A DNA stretch of 48,401 nt from Flammeovirgaceae bacterium (GTDB taxonomy: Bacteria > Bacteroidota > Bacteroidia > Cytophagales > Cyclobacteriaceae), in the NCBI GenBank assembly GCA_024638265.1, contig JAHEKQ010000016.1:1-48401 (forward strand), written 5' to 3'. A program made the position numbers and the translations under genes. Below, piece after piece: positions 25,369-34,468 of this stretch (positions are counted from its first letter, which is position 1; every line of letters starts with the position of its first letter). The notes beneath the pieces were generated by a model, which saw only the letters and a list, made by a program, of their open reading frames with translations, ran no database searches and was not told the DNA's origin.

Positions 25369-26351
25369 TGATATTAGTGACAGGAGCGAACGGTTTGGTA
25401 GGAAGCCATTTATGCCGTGAATTATTAACAAGGAATATTCCTTTCAAGGCCCTGGTTCGAAAAGGAAGCAATCTCGAACTCATTGATGATATTCCTGCAG
25501 AACACCTTATTGAGGGAGATATTCTGGATGAGACAGGCCTTTTTGAGATTCTCCGAGGAGTTGAAACAGTTATACATTGTGCTGCAATTATATCCTTTGA
25601 TCCAAGGATGAAAAAAGCAATGTATCAGGTCAATGTTAATGGGACCAGGAACCTTGTCAATACATCCCTGGTGCATGATGTAAATAAATTTATCCATTTA
25701 TCGAGCGTAGCCGCAATTTCGAAAGACGGGAAGGCTACCCGGACGGATGAAAGTGTCAAGTGGCCGGGCAGTCAGACCCCGACTGACTACGGGCGGTCGA
25801 AGTACCAGGCTGAGTTGGAAGTTTTCAGGGGATCGGCAGAAGGCCTCGAGGTACATTGTTTCAATCCATCAATTATCCTGGGACCGGGAAATTGGGAGAA
25901 AAGTAGTACGAGGCTCTTTAAATATGTATTTGATGAGAAGAAGTTCTATACGGAGGGTTTCGTAAATTACGTTGACATCAGGGACCTTGTTGAACTCCTG
26001 ATAAAGGCCATCGATAAACCCGGAACCGACGAGCGCTATATCGTGAGTTCAGGAAGTGCCACATACAAAGAATTTTTTGAGATTATTGCCAGGGAATTGA
26101 GTAAAAAACCTCCACATATTAAGGTTAACCGCATGGTGGTAAACCTTACGGTACTCTTTGCAAAGGTCTATTCTTTTGTGACCGGTAATTCTCCTCTAAT
26201 TACACGGGAAACTGCCAGAAATTCCATGCGTAAAGTAACCTATGACAATTCAAAGGTTAAAAATGAGTTCGGATTTTCATTCAGAAATCTCGATGAATCT
26301 GTACGCTGGGTAAGCCGCGAATTATTAGATAGCGGCTATTCCCTTAAATAG
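25368..26351 (+). CDS. NAD-dependent epimerase/dehydratase (extended SDR)
   Basis: A 327-residue extended short-chain dehydrogenase. The NAD(P) motif is TGANGLVGSHL at the N-terminus; the second-strand region EGDILDETGL and the VIHCAAIISFDP segment follow; the active site is Ser in HLSSVAAIS and YxxxK in DYGRSKYQAE. C-terminal sequence (ITRETARNSMRKVTYDNSKVKNEFGFSFRNLDESVRW) resembles dihydroflavonol reductase-like members rather than classical sugar-nucleotide epimerases. It is translationally linked to the phosphatase gene (TAATG) and ends the polysaccharide cassette. A nucleotide-sugar substrate is suggested by position only. Confidence 0.88.
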   Translation: MILVTGANGLVGSHLCRELLTRNIPFKALVRKGSNLELIDDIPAEHLIEGDILDETGLFEILRGVETVIHCAAIISFDPRMKKAMYQVNVNGTRNLVNTSLVHDVNKFIHLSSVAAISKDGKATRTDESVKWPGSQTPTDYGRSKYQAELEVFRGSAEGLEVHCFNPSIILGPGNWEKSSTRLFKYVFDEKKFYTEGFVNYVDIRDLVELLIKAIDKPGTDERYIVSSGSATYKEFFEIIARELSKKPPHIKVNRMVVNLTVLFAKVYSFVTGNSPLITRETARNSMRKVTYDNSKVKNEFGFSFRNLDESVRWVSRELLDSGYSLK

Positions 26352-26385
26352 AATAAATACCTATCTTGGTTAAACTAACAACTAC

Positions 26386-27783
26386 ATGGCCGAATCTAAG
26401 AAGCGCAGGGAGAAAAATGAATTAGTATTAAGATTTGAGGAGCAGTTAAAAAATAACGAACTCGAATTCTACCAGGAAGAATCCCTCATCAACATCGTAG
26501 AACATTACCTCGATAATGCGGATACGATGAAAGCGTTAAAGGCTGCCGAAGTGGCCCACGATCAACATCCCTATTCGCTTGATATTAGCTTATTATTGGT
26601 AAATACACTCATGGATAATAACCAGCTCGACGCAAGTATTGATTTGCTCAATACCCTGGAGCCGTTATATCCGGGGGATGAGGAAATTGCCGACCTTATC
26701 GGATCCTGTTATTCCATGATGGGGGAATATGAGCAAGCTATTGAAGCATATGAAAAATTGTTGCCCATCAGTAACAGAAAGGATGAGGTGCATTATAACC
26801 TGGGAGTCGCATTGCAGAATATTGATCAACTCGATGAGGCGATAGAGCATTTCAAAAGGGCCATTGAAATCAATATCAATAATGAAGATGCACTTTATGA
26901 ATTGGCTTATACCCTGGATCTGACCGGAGAACTGGACAAGAGTATCTCTTTTTACAACCAGTTTATAGATGCAGATCCCTATTCGCAATCTGCCTGGTAT
27001 AATTTAGGGATAGTATATAATAAGCTTGGCCGGTACCAGGATGCGATAGATGCTTATGAATACGCCACAATAATAAACCCTGAATTCAGCAGTGCCTATT
27101 TCAACATGGGTAATACCTATATATCCATGAAGGAATACACTAAGGCGCTTGAAGTATTTCGCAAGACGCAGGAACTCGAAGGAGTCAGCCCAGAAACTTA
27201 TTTCAACATAGGAGTTGCATACGAAAAGATGGACCAGTATGAACTGGGCTTAAAATACTTCCAGAAAGCGGCCAAGCTTGACAATTTTTATCATGAAGCA
27301 TGGTTCAGAGGTGGAAAATGCCTTGTCGAATTGGAAAAGGGCTATCAGGCTTTGCATTTTTTCAATAAGGCATTGAAAATCGATCAGAATAATGCGCAAT
27401 ACTGGAAAGTGATAGCTGAAACCGAATATATGGTAGGAAATGTAGTTTCCAGTCTTGACGCTTGGGAAGAAGCTGCCAGGTTAAAACCTCATAATCCTTT
27501 TATCTGGCTTGATTGGTCAATGATTTATTACGAACAGGGAGATACGAACAAAGCATTGTCTTTATTGCTTGAAGGGTTAGAAGAACTTCCTGATAATGCT
27601 GATATGATCTACCGTTGCTCTGCATACCTGCTCGATATCGGTGACTACAAGGAAGCTTTCAATTATCTCGAGAATGGGTTGATTTTGGATTTTGAGAAAC
27701 ACGTGGTACTTTTCGACTTCTTCCCCGATCTGGAGATGCAAAAGGCACTCTATAAAATTATTAATCAATACAGAAATAAGTAA
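26386..27783 (+). CDS. TPR-repeat protein
   Basis: A 465-residue protein built of about ten to eleven tetratricopeptide repeats, without a signal peptide. Clear repeats include YSMMGEYEQAIEAYEKLLPI, YNLGVALQNIDQLDEAIEHF, YNLGIVYNKLGRYQDAIDAY, FNMGNTYISMKEYTKALEVF and FNIGVAYEKMDQYELGLKYF. The first 25 residues are charged and helical. Such proteins scaffold complexes; no partner can be named. It sits 34 bases after the SDR gene and 6 bases before the comA-like gene, so it probably heads or joins the six-gene plus-strand unit that runs through the GNAT-like gene. Confidence 0.9.
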   Translation: MAESKKRREKNELVLRFEEQLKNNELEFYQEESLINIVEHYLDNADTMKALKAAEVAHDQHPYSLDISLLLVNTLMDNNQLDASIDLLNTLEPLYPGDEEIADLIGSCYSMMGEYEQAIEAYEKLLPISNRKDEVHYNLGVALQNIDQLDEAIEHFKRAIEININNEDALYELAYTLDLTGELDKSISFYNQFIDADPYSQSAWYNLGIVYNKLGRYQDAIDAYEYATIINPEFSSAYFNMGNTYISMKEYTKALEVFRKTQELEGVSPETYFNIGVAYEKMDQYELGLKYFQKAAKLDNFYHEAWFRGGKCLVELEKGYQALHFFNKALKIDQNNAQYWKVIAETEYMVGNVVSSLDAWEEAARLKPHNPFIWLDWSMIYYEQGDTNKALSLLLEGLEELPDNADMIYRCSAYLLDIGDYKEAFNYLENGLILDFEKHVVLFDFFPDLEMQKALYKIINQYRNK

Positions 27784-27789
27784 GCTTTA

Positions 27790-28557
27790 ATGAATTACGC
27801 GTTATCTCAAATACCTGAGCGGACTAATAAGCCCAGGCAATATGGCTTTACAATGGTGATGGACAAGGGTCTAAGTACCCGGGAAGTCGAGGATTTCCTG
27901 GAGACAAGCGGAGACCACGTGGACATAGTTAAACTCGGTTGGGGCACGTCTTATGTCACTCCAATATTAAAGCAAAAACTGAAGATATATAGTGAAGCGG
28001 GTATACCGGTATATTTTGGCGGCACCCTATTTGAGGCATTTATTGTTCGTGACCAATTCGAGGACTACCGGAAGATTCTTGATAAATACGGACTAGAATA
28101 TGCAGAGGTATCAGATGGGTCAATTGAATTGGATCATGACCAGAAGTGCCACTATATCAGTAAACTATCCGAACAGGTGACTGTATTATCCGAAGTGGGT
28201 TCAAAGGACGCCGAAAAGATCATCCCCCCTTATCAGTGGATCAGTCTCATGCAGGCCGAGCTTGATGCAGGTGCCTGGAAAGTGATTGGTGAAGCTCGGG
28301 AAGGAGGAAATGTAGGGCTGTTTCGATCGACAGGTGAAGTTCGTTCTGGACTTGTCCAGGAGATCCTGACAAAAATACCATTCGAAAAGATTATCTGGGA
28401 GGCCCCGCAAAAAGCACAGCAGGTTTGGTTCATCAAATTGCTGGGGACTAATGTAAACCTGGGTAACATAGCCCCAAATGAAGTGATATCACTTGAAACG
28501 ATAAGACTCGGTTTACGAGGTGATACTTTCTCTCACTTTCTAAAATTTGAGGATTGA
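27790..28557 (+). CDS. Phosphosulfolactate synthase (ComA-like)
   Basis: A 255-residue TIM-barrel protein of the (2R)-phospho-3-sulfolactate synthase family, which adds sulfite to phosphoenolpyruvate. Family segments: TMVMDKGLSTREVEDFLE, DIVKLGWGTSYV, GIPVYFGGTLFEAF, LEYAEVSDGSIEL, VLSEVGSKD, and WKVIGEAREGGNVGLF. In methanogens this is the first step of coenzyme M synthesis; in Bacillus the homolog YitD makes sulfolactate. In Bacteroidota the product might feed C-sulfonates, including possibly sulfonolipids, but this is inference. No comB or comC gene follows; the next gene starts inside its stop (TTGA overlap). Family call strong, pathway open. Confidence 0.88.
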   Translation: MNYALSQIPERTNKPRQYGFTMVMDKGLSTREVEDFLETSGDHVDIVKLGWGTSYVTPILKQKLKIYSEAGIPVYFGGTLFEAFIVRDQFEDYRKILDKYGLEYAEVSDGSIELDHDQKCHYISKLSEQVTVLSEVGSKDAEKIIPPYQWISLMQAELDAGAWKVIGEAREGGNVGLFRSTGEVRSGLVQEILTKIPFEKIIWEAPQKAQQVWFIKLLGTNVNLGNIAPNEVISLETIRLGLRGDTFSHFLKFED

Positions 28558-29474
28558 TCAAGTACGGCATACTCCTGTTTCTTAAGGGTATGGCTATGGG
28601 TGCTGCAAACGTAATTCCTGGCGTATCAGGTGGCACAATTGCCTTTATTACAGGAATCTATGAGAAATTCATCGATTCTCTTAAGGCCATCGATCTTAAG
28701 GCTCTAAGGTATTTATTCAAGCTTGAATTCAGACAATTCGGCAGGCATATTAACTTCTCTTTCCTATTTATTCTGGGTCTTGGAATCCTGGCCAGCCTTT
28801 TCAGTCTTGGAAAATTACTGGATTATTTATTTGCCGAATTTCCGGTCAATGTATGGTCGTTTTTCTTTGGATTGATCGCTGTATCGATCTACTCAGTTGG
28901 AAGGACTATTAAAAAATGGTCATTTATAACCGTGTTATGGTTTATTATAGGAACTGGAGTTGCCGTATCCCTGGCACTTCTGAATCCTGCCTCTGAAAAC
29001 AGTAGTACTATATATCTATTACTATGTGGAGTTGTAGCCATGGCCAGCATGATCCTTCCCGGCCTTTCAGGGTCTTTTGTTCTCATCCTGATGGGTAATT
29101 ATCAGTTGATCATGCTGCGCGCTGTTCCAAATGCTCAACTGGACATCTTAATTCCTGTGCTTTTGGGAAGTATCCTCGGCTTTCTTATCCTGTCAAGGGT
29201 AATCTCATTTTTTCTGCATCGGTTCCACGATCAAAGCATCTCACTCCTTACGGGATTTATCCTTGGTTCCCTGTTGATCATCTGGCCCTGGAAAAGGGAA
29301 AACTACCTGTTGGATGAAATGGGGAATCTGATTTTGCGCAATCAGGAACCCGTAGTGACCGGATACGAATGGTTTATCCCTTCACTGACCTCCCCTACTT
29401 TTATTGCTATTCTGCTCGCATTGGCAGGTGTCTTTGTGGTACTGCTTATCGAAAGAACTGCAGTTAAACGATGA
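28554..29474 (+). CDS. DUF368 membrane protein (PopT-like polyprenyl-phosphate translocase)
   Basis: A 306-residue inner-membrane protein with about eight to nine helices. The family signature is near the N-terminus, GMAMGAANVIPGVSGGTIAFITGIYEKFI, and is repeated in inverted form in MASMILPGLSGSFVLILMGNY, as in other DUF368 proteins. DUF368 members (PopT in Vibrio cholerae) recycle undecaprenyl phosphate across the membrane for cell-wall and polysaccharide synthesis. The start is a TTG at 28554 overlapping the comA-like stop in TTGA; the first ATG is twelve codons later and would remove a conserved part of helix one. The stop overlaps aroE in ATGA. Confidence 0.88.
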   Translation: MIKYGILLFLKGMAMGAANVIPGVSGGTIAFITGIYEKFIDSLKAIDLKALRYLFKLEFRQFGRHINFSFLFILGLGILASLFSLGKLLDYLFAEFPVNVWSFFFGLIAVSIYSVGRTIKKWSFITVLWFIIGTGVAVSLALLNPASENSSTIYLLLCGVVAMASMILPGLSGSFVLILMGNYQLIMLRAVPNAQLDILIPVLLGSILGFLILSRVISFFLHRFHDQSISLLTGFILGSLLIIWPWKRENYLLDEMGNLILRNQEPVVTGYEWFIPSLTSPTFIAILLALAGVFVVLLIERTAVKR

Positions 29475-30199
29475 GAAAATTTGGTCTCATAGGAAAAAGC
29501 CTGAGCTATTCATTCAGCAAAAATTACTTTAACAGTAAGTTCAAAAAGGAAGGAATTCATGATTGTCAGTATGACCTTTACGAGCTCGAATCATTAGATG
29601 GTTTTCGAAAATGGGTTATGGAAATGGACTTGAACGGCTTGAATGTTACTATACCCTACAAACTTGAAGTACTTCCACTGCTGGACCATTTGGATGAGAG
29701 TGCCATCAAGGTAGGTGCTGCCAATGTCATTAAAATAGATGAGGTATTAACAGGATTTAATAGCGACTATTACGGTTTCCGTAAATCTCTACTGGGTTGG
29801 ATAGATGAATCGGTATCAACGGCCCTTATCCTTGGCACTGGTGGAGCTTCTCGTGCTGTTACAGCAGTATTGGACGATCTGAAAATAGATTGGAAGAAGG
29901 TAAGTCGCAGCACAGGAAAGTCAGATTATACTTACAAGGACCTGGCTGAAAATACAGATCTAATGGAGTTTGGCCTTATTATAAATACTACACCTTTGGG
30001 GACATTTCCTGAAGTTGACTCCATGCCCCCCCTGGAATATGACCAGATAAGTAAACTTCACTTTCTATACGATCTTGTTTATAACCCGGAAGTCACCTCA
30101 TTCATGAAAGAAGGTATTATCAGAGGAGCAAGAACCAAGGGGGGATTGGAAATGTTGCACTTACAAGCAGAGAAATCCTGGGAAATCTGGAACCGATAA
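29471..30199 (+). CDS. aroE: Shikimate dehydrogenase
   Basis: A 242-residue enzyme reducing 3-dehydroshikimate with NADPH in the chorismate pathway. Substrate-binding SLSYSFSKNYFNSKF matches the serine pair near the N-terminus; the catalytic lysine is in NVTIPYKLEVLPLLD and the aspartate in GFNSDYYGF; the nucleotide loop is ILGTGGASRAV. Slightly shorter than the E. coli protein, with a reduced segment after the glycine loop (SRSTGKSDYTYKDL in place of a typical longer NR-type loop), usual in this phylum. The ATG overlaps the DUF368 stop, and uvrB begins immediately after the TAA. Confidence 0.95.
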   Translation: MRKFGLIGKSLSYSFSKNYFNSKFKKEGIHDCQYDLYELESLDGFRKWVMEMDLNGLNVTIPYKLEVLPLLDHLDESAIKVGAANVIKIDEVLTGFNSDYYGFRKSLLGWIDESVSTALILGTGGASRAVTAVLDDLKIDWKKVSRSTGKSDYTYKDLAENTDLMEFGLIINTTPLGTFPEVDSMPPLEYDQISKLHFLYDLVYNPEVTSFMKEGIIRGARTKGGLEMLHLQAEKSWEIWNR

Positions 30200-32221
30200 A
30201 TGGAATTTAAACTCACCAGTGAATATGTACCCACCGGGGATCAGCCCCAGGCCATCGAACAAATAACAGAGGGTATTGACCAAGGTATCCCGTTTCAAAC
30301 TCTGTTAGGTGCCACTGGTACGGGGAAGACTTTTACCATGGCCAATGTGATCGCCCAGGTAAATAAACCCACGCTTATCCTAAGTCATAATAAAACCCTG
30401 GCAGCCCAGCTTTATGGAGAATTTAAAAAGTTCTTCCCCGAAAATGCAGTAGAATACTTTATCTCGTACTATGACTATTACCAGCCGGAGGCCTATTTAC
30501 CAACCAGCAATCTCTATATTGAAAAAGACCTTTCGATAAACGAAGAAATCGAAAAATTAAGGCTCAGTGCCTCATCTTCCCTATTGACAGGGCGACGCGA
30601 CATTGTGGTGGTCGCCTCCGTCAGTTGCATCTATGGTATTGGTAATCCGGATGAATTCGGGAAAAATGTGGTCTCCGTACAGAAAGGGGAAAAAGTCAGC
30701 CGGAATGGACTCCTCCACCGGCTTGTCGATATTCTCTATAACCGTTCACAGGTAGAATTCAAAAGAGGAACTTTCAGGGTAAAGGGAGATACGGTAGATA
30801 TATTTATAGCCTATGGTGATTTTGCTTATCGGTTATTCTTTTGGGACGATGAAATAGAGGAAATTCAGCGTATCGAACCAAATACCGGAAAAAAGATTTC
30901 TTCCGAAGATGCCATAACCATATTCCCTGCCAACTTATTCGTAACCGGTAAACAAATGCTTCCGACCATCCTGCATGAGATACAGGATGACCTCACCTCA
31001 CAAATCAGTCTTTTCGAAACTGAAAGAAGACATCTCGAGGCTAAGCGATTGAAGGAACGAACTGAATTCGACCTTGAAATGATCAGGGAATTGGGTTACT
31101 GTTCGGGGGTGGAAAACTATAGTCGTTATTTCGACCGGAGAGATGCCGGTGCCAGGCCCTTTTGCCTGCTGGACTACTTCCCAGATGATTACCTTATGAT
31201 CATCGATGAAAGTCACGTTACTGTACCCCAGGTTCGGGCTATGTGGGGAGGTGATCGCTCCAGGAAAATTAACCTGGTAGACTATGGATTCAGGCTGCCT
31301 TCAGCCCTGGATAACCGGCCTCTTACCTTCAATGAATTCGAGGGCCTGCTCAACCAGGTAGTTTACGTTAGTGCCACACCCAGTGAATATGAACTCAGAC
31401 AATCAGAAGGTGTTGTGGTAGAACAGATTATACGGCCGACGGGACTACTTGATCCGGAAATTGATATAAGACCCAGTACAAGCCAAATAGATGACCTCCT
31501 CGAGGAAATTGATGAACGTGTTAAAAAAGAAGAGCGTGTTCTGGTTACGACACTGACTAAACGGATGGCAGAAGAACTTACCAAATTCCTGGAAAGGGCC
31601 AATGTGAAATGTCGGTACATCCATTCCGAAGTGGATACGTTGGATCGGGTTGAAATCCTGAGAGAACTCCGTCTAGGAATATTTGATGTTTTAGTAGGTG
31701 TGAATCTCCTGAGGGAAGGCCTGGACCTTCCGGAGGTATCTCTCGTTGCCATACTCGATGCAGACAAGGAAGGATTTCTCAGGAATCAACGATCATTAAT
31801 TCAAACAATTGGTCGGGCTGCCAGGAATGTAAATGGAAGGGTAATTATGTACGCTGATACCGTAACTGACAGTATGAAATTTGCCATTGAAGAGACTAAC
31901 CGGCGCAGAAAGGTCCAGCAACAATATAATATCGACAATGATATTACTCCAATGACAATTACCAAGTCCAAGGAGCAGATATTGGGACAAACCAAAGTCG
32001 CTGACTCCAAAAAGGGTACGAAATTCTATATCGAAGAGGAACATGTAAGTGTTGCAGCCGATCCATTAATCCAATATGCCAATAAGGAAGATCTTGAAGG
32101 TATGATCAGCGAAACCAGGAAGAGAATGGAAAAGGCCGCCATGGACCTTGAATTCATTGAAGCAGCCAGGCTCCGAGATGAGTTGCAGGAACTGCGAAAA
32201 ATGCTCAAAGAAAAGGATTAA
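30200..32221 (+). CDS. uvrB: Excinuclease ABC subunit B
   Basis: A 673-residue damage-verifying helicase-like subunit of nucleotide excision repair. Walker A GATGTGKTFTMANVI, the beta-hairpin FISYYDYYQPEAYLPTSNLYIEKD that clamps DNA, the helicase motif DESHVTVPQ, motif V/VI segments GVNLLREGLDLPEVSLVAILDADKEGF and QTIGRAARNVNG, and a C-terminal UVR domain (EDLEGMISETRKRMEKAAMDLEF...) for UvrA/UvrC contact are all present. Full length. The ATG starts directly after the aroE stop and the uvrB stop overlaps the next start in TAATG. Confidence 0.98.
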   Translation: MEFKLTSEYVPTGDQPQAIEQITEGIDQGIPFQTLLGATGTGKTFTMANVIAQVNKPTLILSHNKTLAAQLYGEFKKFFPENAVEYFISYYDYYQPEAYLPTSNLYIEKDLSINEEIEKLRLSASSSLLTGRRDIVVVASVSCIYGIGNPDEFGKNVVSVQKGEKVSRNGLLHRLVDILYNRSQVEFKRGTFRVKGDTVDIFIAYGDFAYRLFFWDDEIEEIQRIEPNTGKKISSEDAITIFPANLFVTGKQMLPTILHEIQDDLTSQISLFETERRHLEAKRLKERTEFDLEMIRELGYCSGVENYSRYFDRRDAGARPFCLLDYFPDDYLMIIDESHVTVPQVRAMWGGDRSRKINLVDYGFRLPSALDNRPLTFNEFEGLLNQVVYVSATPSEYELRQSEGVVVEQIIRPTGLLDPEIDIRPSTSQIDDLLEEIDERVKKEERVLVTTLTKRMAEELTKFLERANVKCRYIHSEVDTLDRVEILRELRLGIFDVLVGVNLLREGLDLPEVSLVAILDADKEGFLRNQRSLIQTIGRAARNVNGRVIMYADTVTDSMKFAIEETNRRRKVQQQYNIDNDITPMTITKSKEQILGQTKVADSKKGTKFYIEEEHVSVAADPLIQYANKEDLEGMISETRKRMEKAAMDLEFIEAARLRDELQELRKMLKEKD

Positions 32222-33267
32222 TGCCTAAATTTCTTCAATTAACATCAGAACCACCAAATGGTTTTACAGAGCTGATGAAAAATACCCTGTGGGGCTCCAG
32301 TGGTGGCTTCAGGTACCTCCAGACTGATATTGCGGACAGGCTACAAGAACAGGAGGAGTCTTACTTCTTATCCCTAATTCGAGGTGATAACTTAATTGGT
32401 ACTATGAATACCTACGTGAAGCCAAGTCATTTGGGTGAGATCTATTACATTCGCTATTTCAGCTTCTTAGCGGGTTTTCAATCGGTAAATCCAAAGTCCG
32501 GTCGCATAAAAAAAGAAGGTATTATCAGGCGGGAGATCAACAGTCTCTTTCATCATGGTTCTCTGAGGTCCAAGGGGAATCCCGCCAGTTTCTTTGCCTT
32601 TGTTGAGACGGAAAATGAAAGAAGCCGGCACATGTGCGAGGCTTTTGGATTTATTCCAAGGCGTTCACTTTCGACGACACTTTTCACCCGGCTAAATCCA
32701 AGGGAATCAAGCGGGGTTCGCCGTATCAAACAGGAAGAAGTCACGACAATCCGTAATAAGCTTGATGATTATTACAGTAGCTATACCCTGCACAATTCAA
32801 ATGGAATTTCCAGCGAGAATTATTATGTCCTGGAAAATGATGGTAATACCCTGTGTGGTGTACGGGTTTTGCCCGTTGAATGGAAGATCGCCTCCGTACC
32901 AGGCTTATGGGGTTGGGCTATGATTCGTCTTTTACCCAGACTCCCCTATTTTAGCAGGATCCTGGATCCGAAACGTTTTAAGTTCCTCGCTGTCGACCAG
33001 ATATTTGTTGAAAACGGCTCAGAATCGATGCTAGACGAACTATTCGAATCGATATGTAATAAGTTGAGTCATCACTTTATTCTATCCTGGTCAGATAGTG
33101 ATTCAGCCATTCATTCAGTCTTAAACAAGGTCAATAAAGGCCTCCTGGGTAATTTTCGAAAGAATGAAGGTGGCCAAATCATATTCAGACATTCATCAGT
33201 GGAGCCTGATGTTGTTCATAGACTTGAAAACAGTCCTATGTACATTGACCCGAGGGACATGACATAA
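32221..33267 (+). CDS. GNAT-like acyltransferase family protein (function unknown)
   Basis: A 348-residue cytosolic protein. The first half resembles a GNAT N-acetyltransferase fold: IRGDNLIGTMNTYV, a basic helix with GIIRREINSLFHHG, and FAFVETENERSRHMCEAFGFIPRRSLSTTLF, where ENERSRHMCEAFGF looks like the acetyl-CoA helix and neighbouring strand. The second half (from about 170) has another sheet-rich region with GVRVLPVEW and FKFLAVDQIFVENGSESMLDELFESI, possibly a second GNAT-like domain. No specific acceptor can be named. It is joined to uvrB by TAATG and ends the plus-strand unit; a hairpin follows. Confidence 0.7.
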   Translation: MPKFLQLTSEPPNGFTELMKNTLWGSSGGFRYLQTDIADRLQEQEESYFLSLIRGDNLIGTMNTYVKPSHLGEIYYIRYFSFLAGFQSVNPKSGRIKKEGIIRREINSLFHHGSLRSKGNPASFFAFVETENERSRHMCEAFGFIPRRSLSTTLFTRLNPRESSGVRRIKQEEVTTIRNKLDDYYSSYTLHNSNGISSENYYVLENDGNTLCGVRVLPVEWKIASVPGLWGWAMIRLLPRLPYFSRILDPKRFKFLAVDQIFVENGSESMLDELFESICNKLSHHFILSWSDSDSAIHSVLNKVNKGLLGNFRKNEGGQIIFRHSSVEPDVVHRLENSPMYIDPRDMT

Positions 33268-33291
33268 AAAAAGGGACCCCATGGGGATCCC
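33266..33291. terminator. Hairpin terminator, mainly for the superoxide dismutase gene
   Basis: GGGACCCC-AT-GGGGATCCC (33273-33291) forms a strong stem with one bulged base. On the minus strand it is followed by seven T residues (33266-33272 read as complement), the classic form for the convergent sod gene. It may also stop transcripts from the uvrB unit on the plus strand. Confidence 0.75.
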
Positions 33292-33312
33292 GTTAAATTC
33301 TGTTTCAAGGTT

Positions 33313-33921
33313 CTATTTGCCTTCGGAATATCTCCTGCCAACTTCTTCCCAGTTAATTACGTTGAAGAAAGCTGAGATATAGTCGGGGCGCTTATTCTGA
33401 TATTTCAGGTAGTAAGCGTGTTCCCATACGTCAATTCCAAGGATTGGCGTTCCTCCACAGCCAATATTGGGCATAAGCGGATTATCCTGGTTAGCCGAAG
33501 AACATACTTCTACCCTGCCACCGGGGTGAACACATAGCCAGGCCCAGCCGGACCCGAATTGAGTAGCTGCGGCGTTGGAGAATGCCTCCTTGAAGCCATC
33601 GAATGAACCATATGCATTGTTTATAGCATCTGCTACTTCCCCGGAAGGATTTCCTCCACCGTTGGGAGACATCACTTTCCAGAATAAGTCGTGGTTGTAG
33701 TACCCACCACCATTATTCCGTACAGCGCCATTGTTCATATCGAGACCACTCAGAATCTCTAGAATACTTTTGTTTTCAAGATCAGTCCCCTCGATTGCAG
33801 CATTTAATTTGCTGGTGTAGCCTGCATGATGCTTATCATGATGAATTTCCATAGTCATCGCATCAATATGAGGTTCAAGAGCATCAAATGCGTAGGGTAA
33901 ATCTGGTAATGTAAAAGCCAT
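33313..33921 (-). CDS. sodA: Superoxide dismutase (Fe/Mn family)
   Basis: A 202-residue Fe/Mn-type superoxide dismutase that converts superoxide to oxygen and peroxide, cytosolic (no signal). Ligand histidines and aspartate fall in [20 protein letters not shown] and [11 protein letters not shown]. The glycine run GGGYYNH and the glutamine in NQDNPLM match the usual manganese-type positions rather than the iron-type AAQ pattern, so Mn or cambialistic use is likely but not proven. It has a perfect -7 box upstream and a hairpin terminator downstream, so it is a single-gene unit. The symbol sodA is used on the basis of the Mn-like residues. Confidence 0.95.
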   Translation of the reverse strand: MAFTLPDLPYAFDALEPHIDAMTMEIHHDKHHAGYTSKLNAAIEGTDLENKSILEILSGLDMNNGAVRNNGGGYYNHDLFWKVMSPNGGGNPSGEVADAINNAYGSFDGFKEAFSNAAATQFGSGWAWLCVHPGGRVEVCSSANQDNPLMPNIGCGGTPILGIDVWEHAYYLKYQNKRPDYISAFFNVINWEEVGRRYSEGK

Positions 33922-33953
33922 ATTTTTATTACTTAGATGGTTATTAATTATAC

Positions 33954-33961
33954 AAAGTTAC
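33954..33961 (-). promoter_or_regulatory. Candidate -7 box of the sod promoter
   Basis: The minus-strand sequence TAACTTTG is a perfect TAnnTTTG match, about 33 bases before the sod ATG, giving a leader of roughly 25 bases. A clear -33 TTTG is not visible at the proper distance. Confidence 0.45.
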
Positions 33962-34012
33962 ATTATAAACATGTAATGAGGTAGAAGGGTTTGTTAAAAT
34001 GAGAATTTATGG

Positions 34013-34468
34013 TCAGTATCCCTTTTTACGCCTGACACTCTCGAAAAACCGATGAATCAACTCCTCTGATTCACTGGCGAGAACCCCTCCTGAAACTTCA
34101 GTCTTAGGATGTTTAAGATATTCACCTGCTTGCTTGTATCCTCGTTTATCATCTGAAGCTCCATAAACGATACGCCCAAGCTGAGCCCAATAGCTGGCAC
34201 CAATACACATAACACAGGGTTCAAGCGTAACGTATAGAGTGCATTCCTTGAGGTACTTAGAACCAATTTGATTGGCAGCGGAGGTAATGGCCAGCATCTC
34301 GGCATGCGCTGTACTGTCTTTCAGGAGTTCAGTTTGATTTCGGGACTTGGCGATGACTTTCTGTCCGGATACCATAACAGCACCAACGGGCACCTCCCCC
34401 TCATCCAATGCAGCCTCCGCCTCGCGAAGTGCCATCTTCATGAAATATTCGTCATCGAATACAATCAC
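34013..34468 (-). CDS. tadA: Nucleoside deaminase, probable tRNA(adenine34) deaminase
   Basis: A 151-residue zinc deaminase of the TadA/CDA fold. Zinc and catalytic motifs are AHAEM (histidine ligand and proton-shuttling glutamate) and LEPCVMCIGA (two cysteine ligands). TadA deaminates A34 of tRNA-Arg to inosine; some close relatives act on guanine or free nucleosides, so the tRNA role is the most likely but not the only one. The start is a GTG at 34468 in the GTGA overlap with the upstream gene; it gives the conserved N-terminus VFDDEYFMKMALREAEAA, which the first downstream ATG would cut. Confidence 0.85.
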   Translation of the reverse strand: MIVFDDEYFMKMALREAEAALDEGEVPVGAVMVSGQKVIAKSRNQTELLKDSTAHAEMLAITSAANQIGSKYLKECTLYVTLEPCVMCIGASYWAQLGRIVYGASDDKRGYKQAGEYLKHPKTEVSGGVLASESEELIHRFFESVRRKKGY

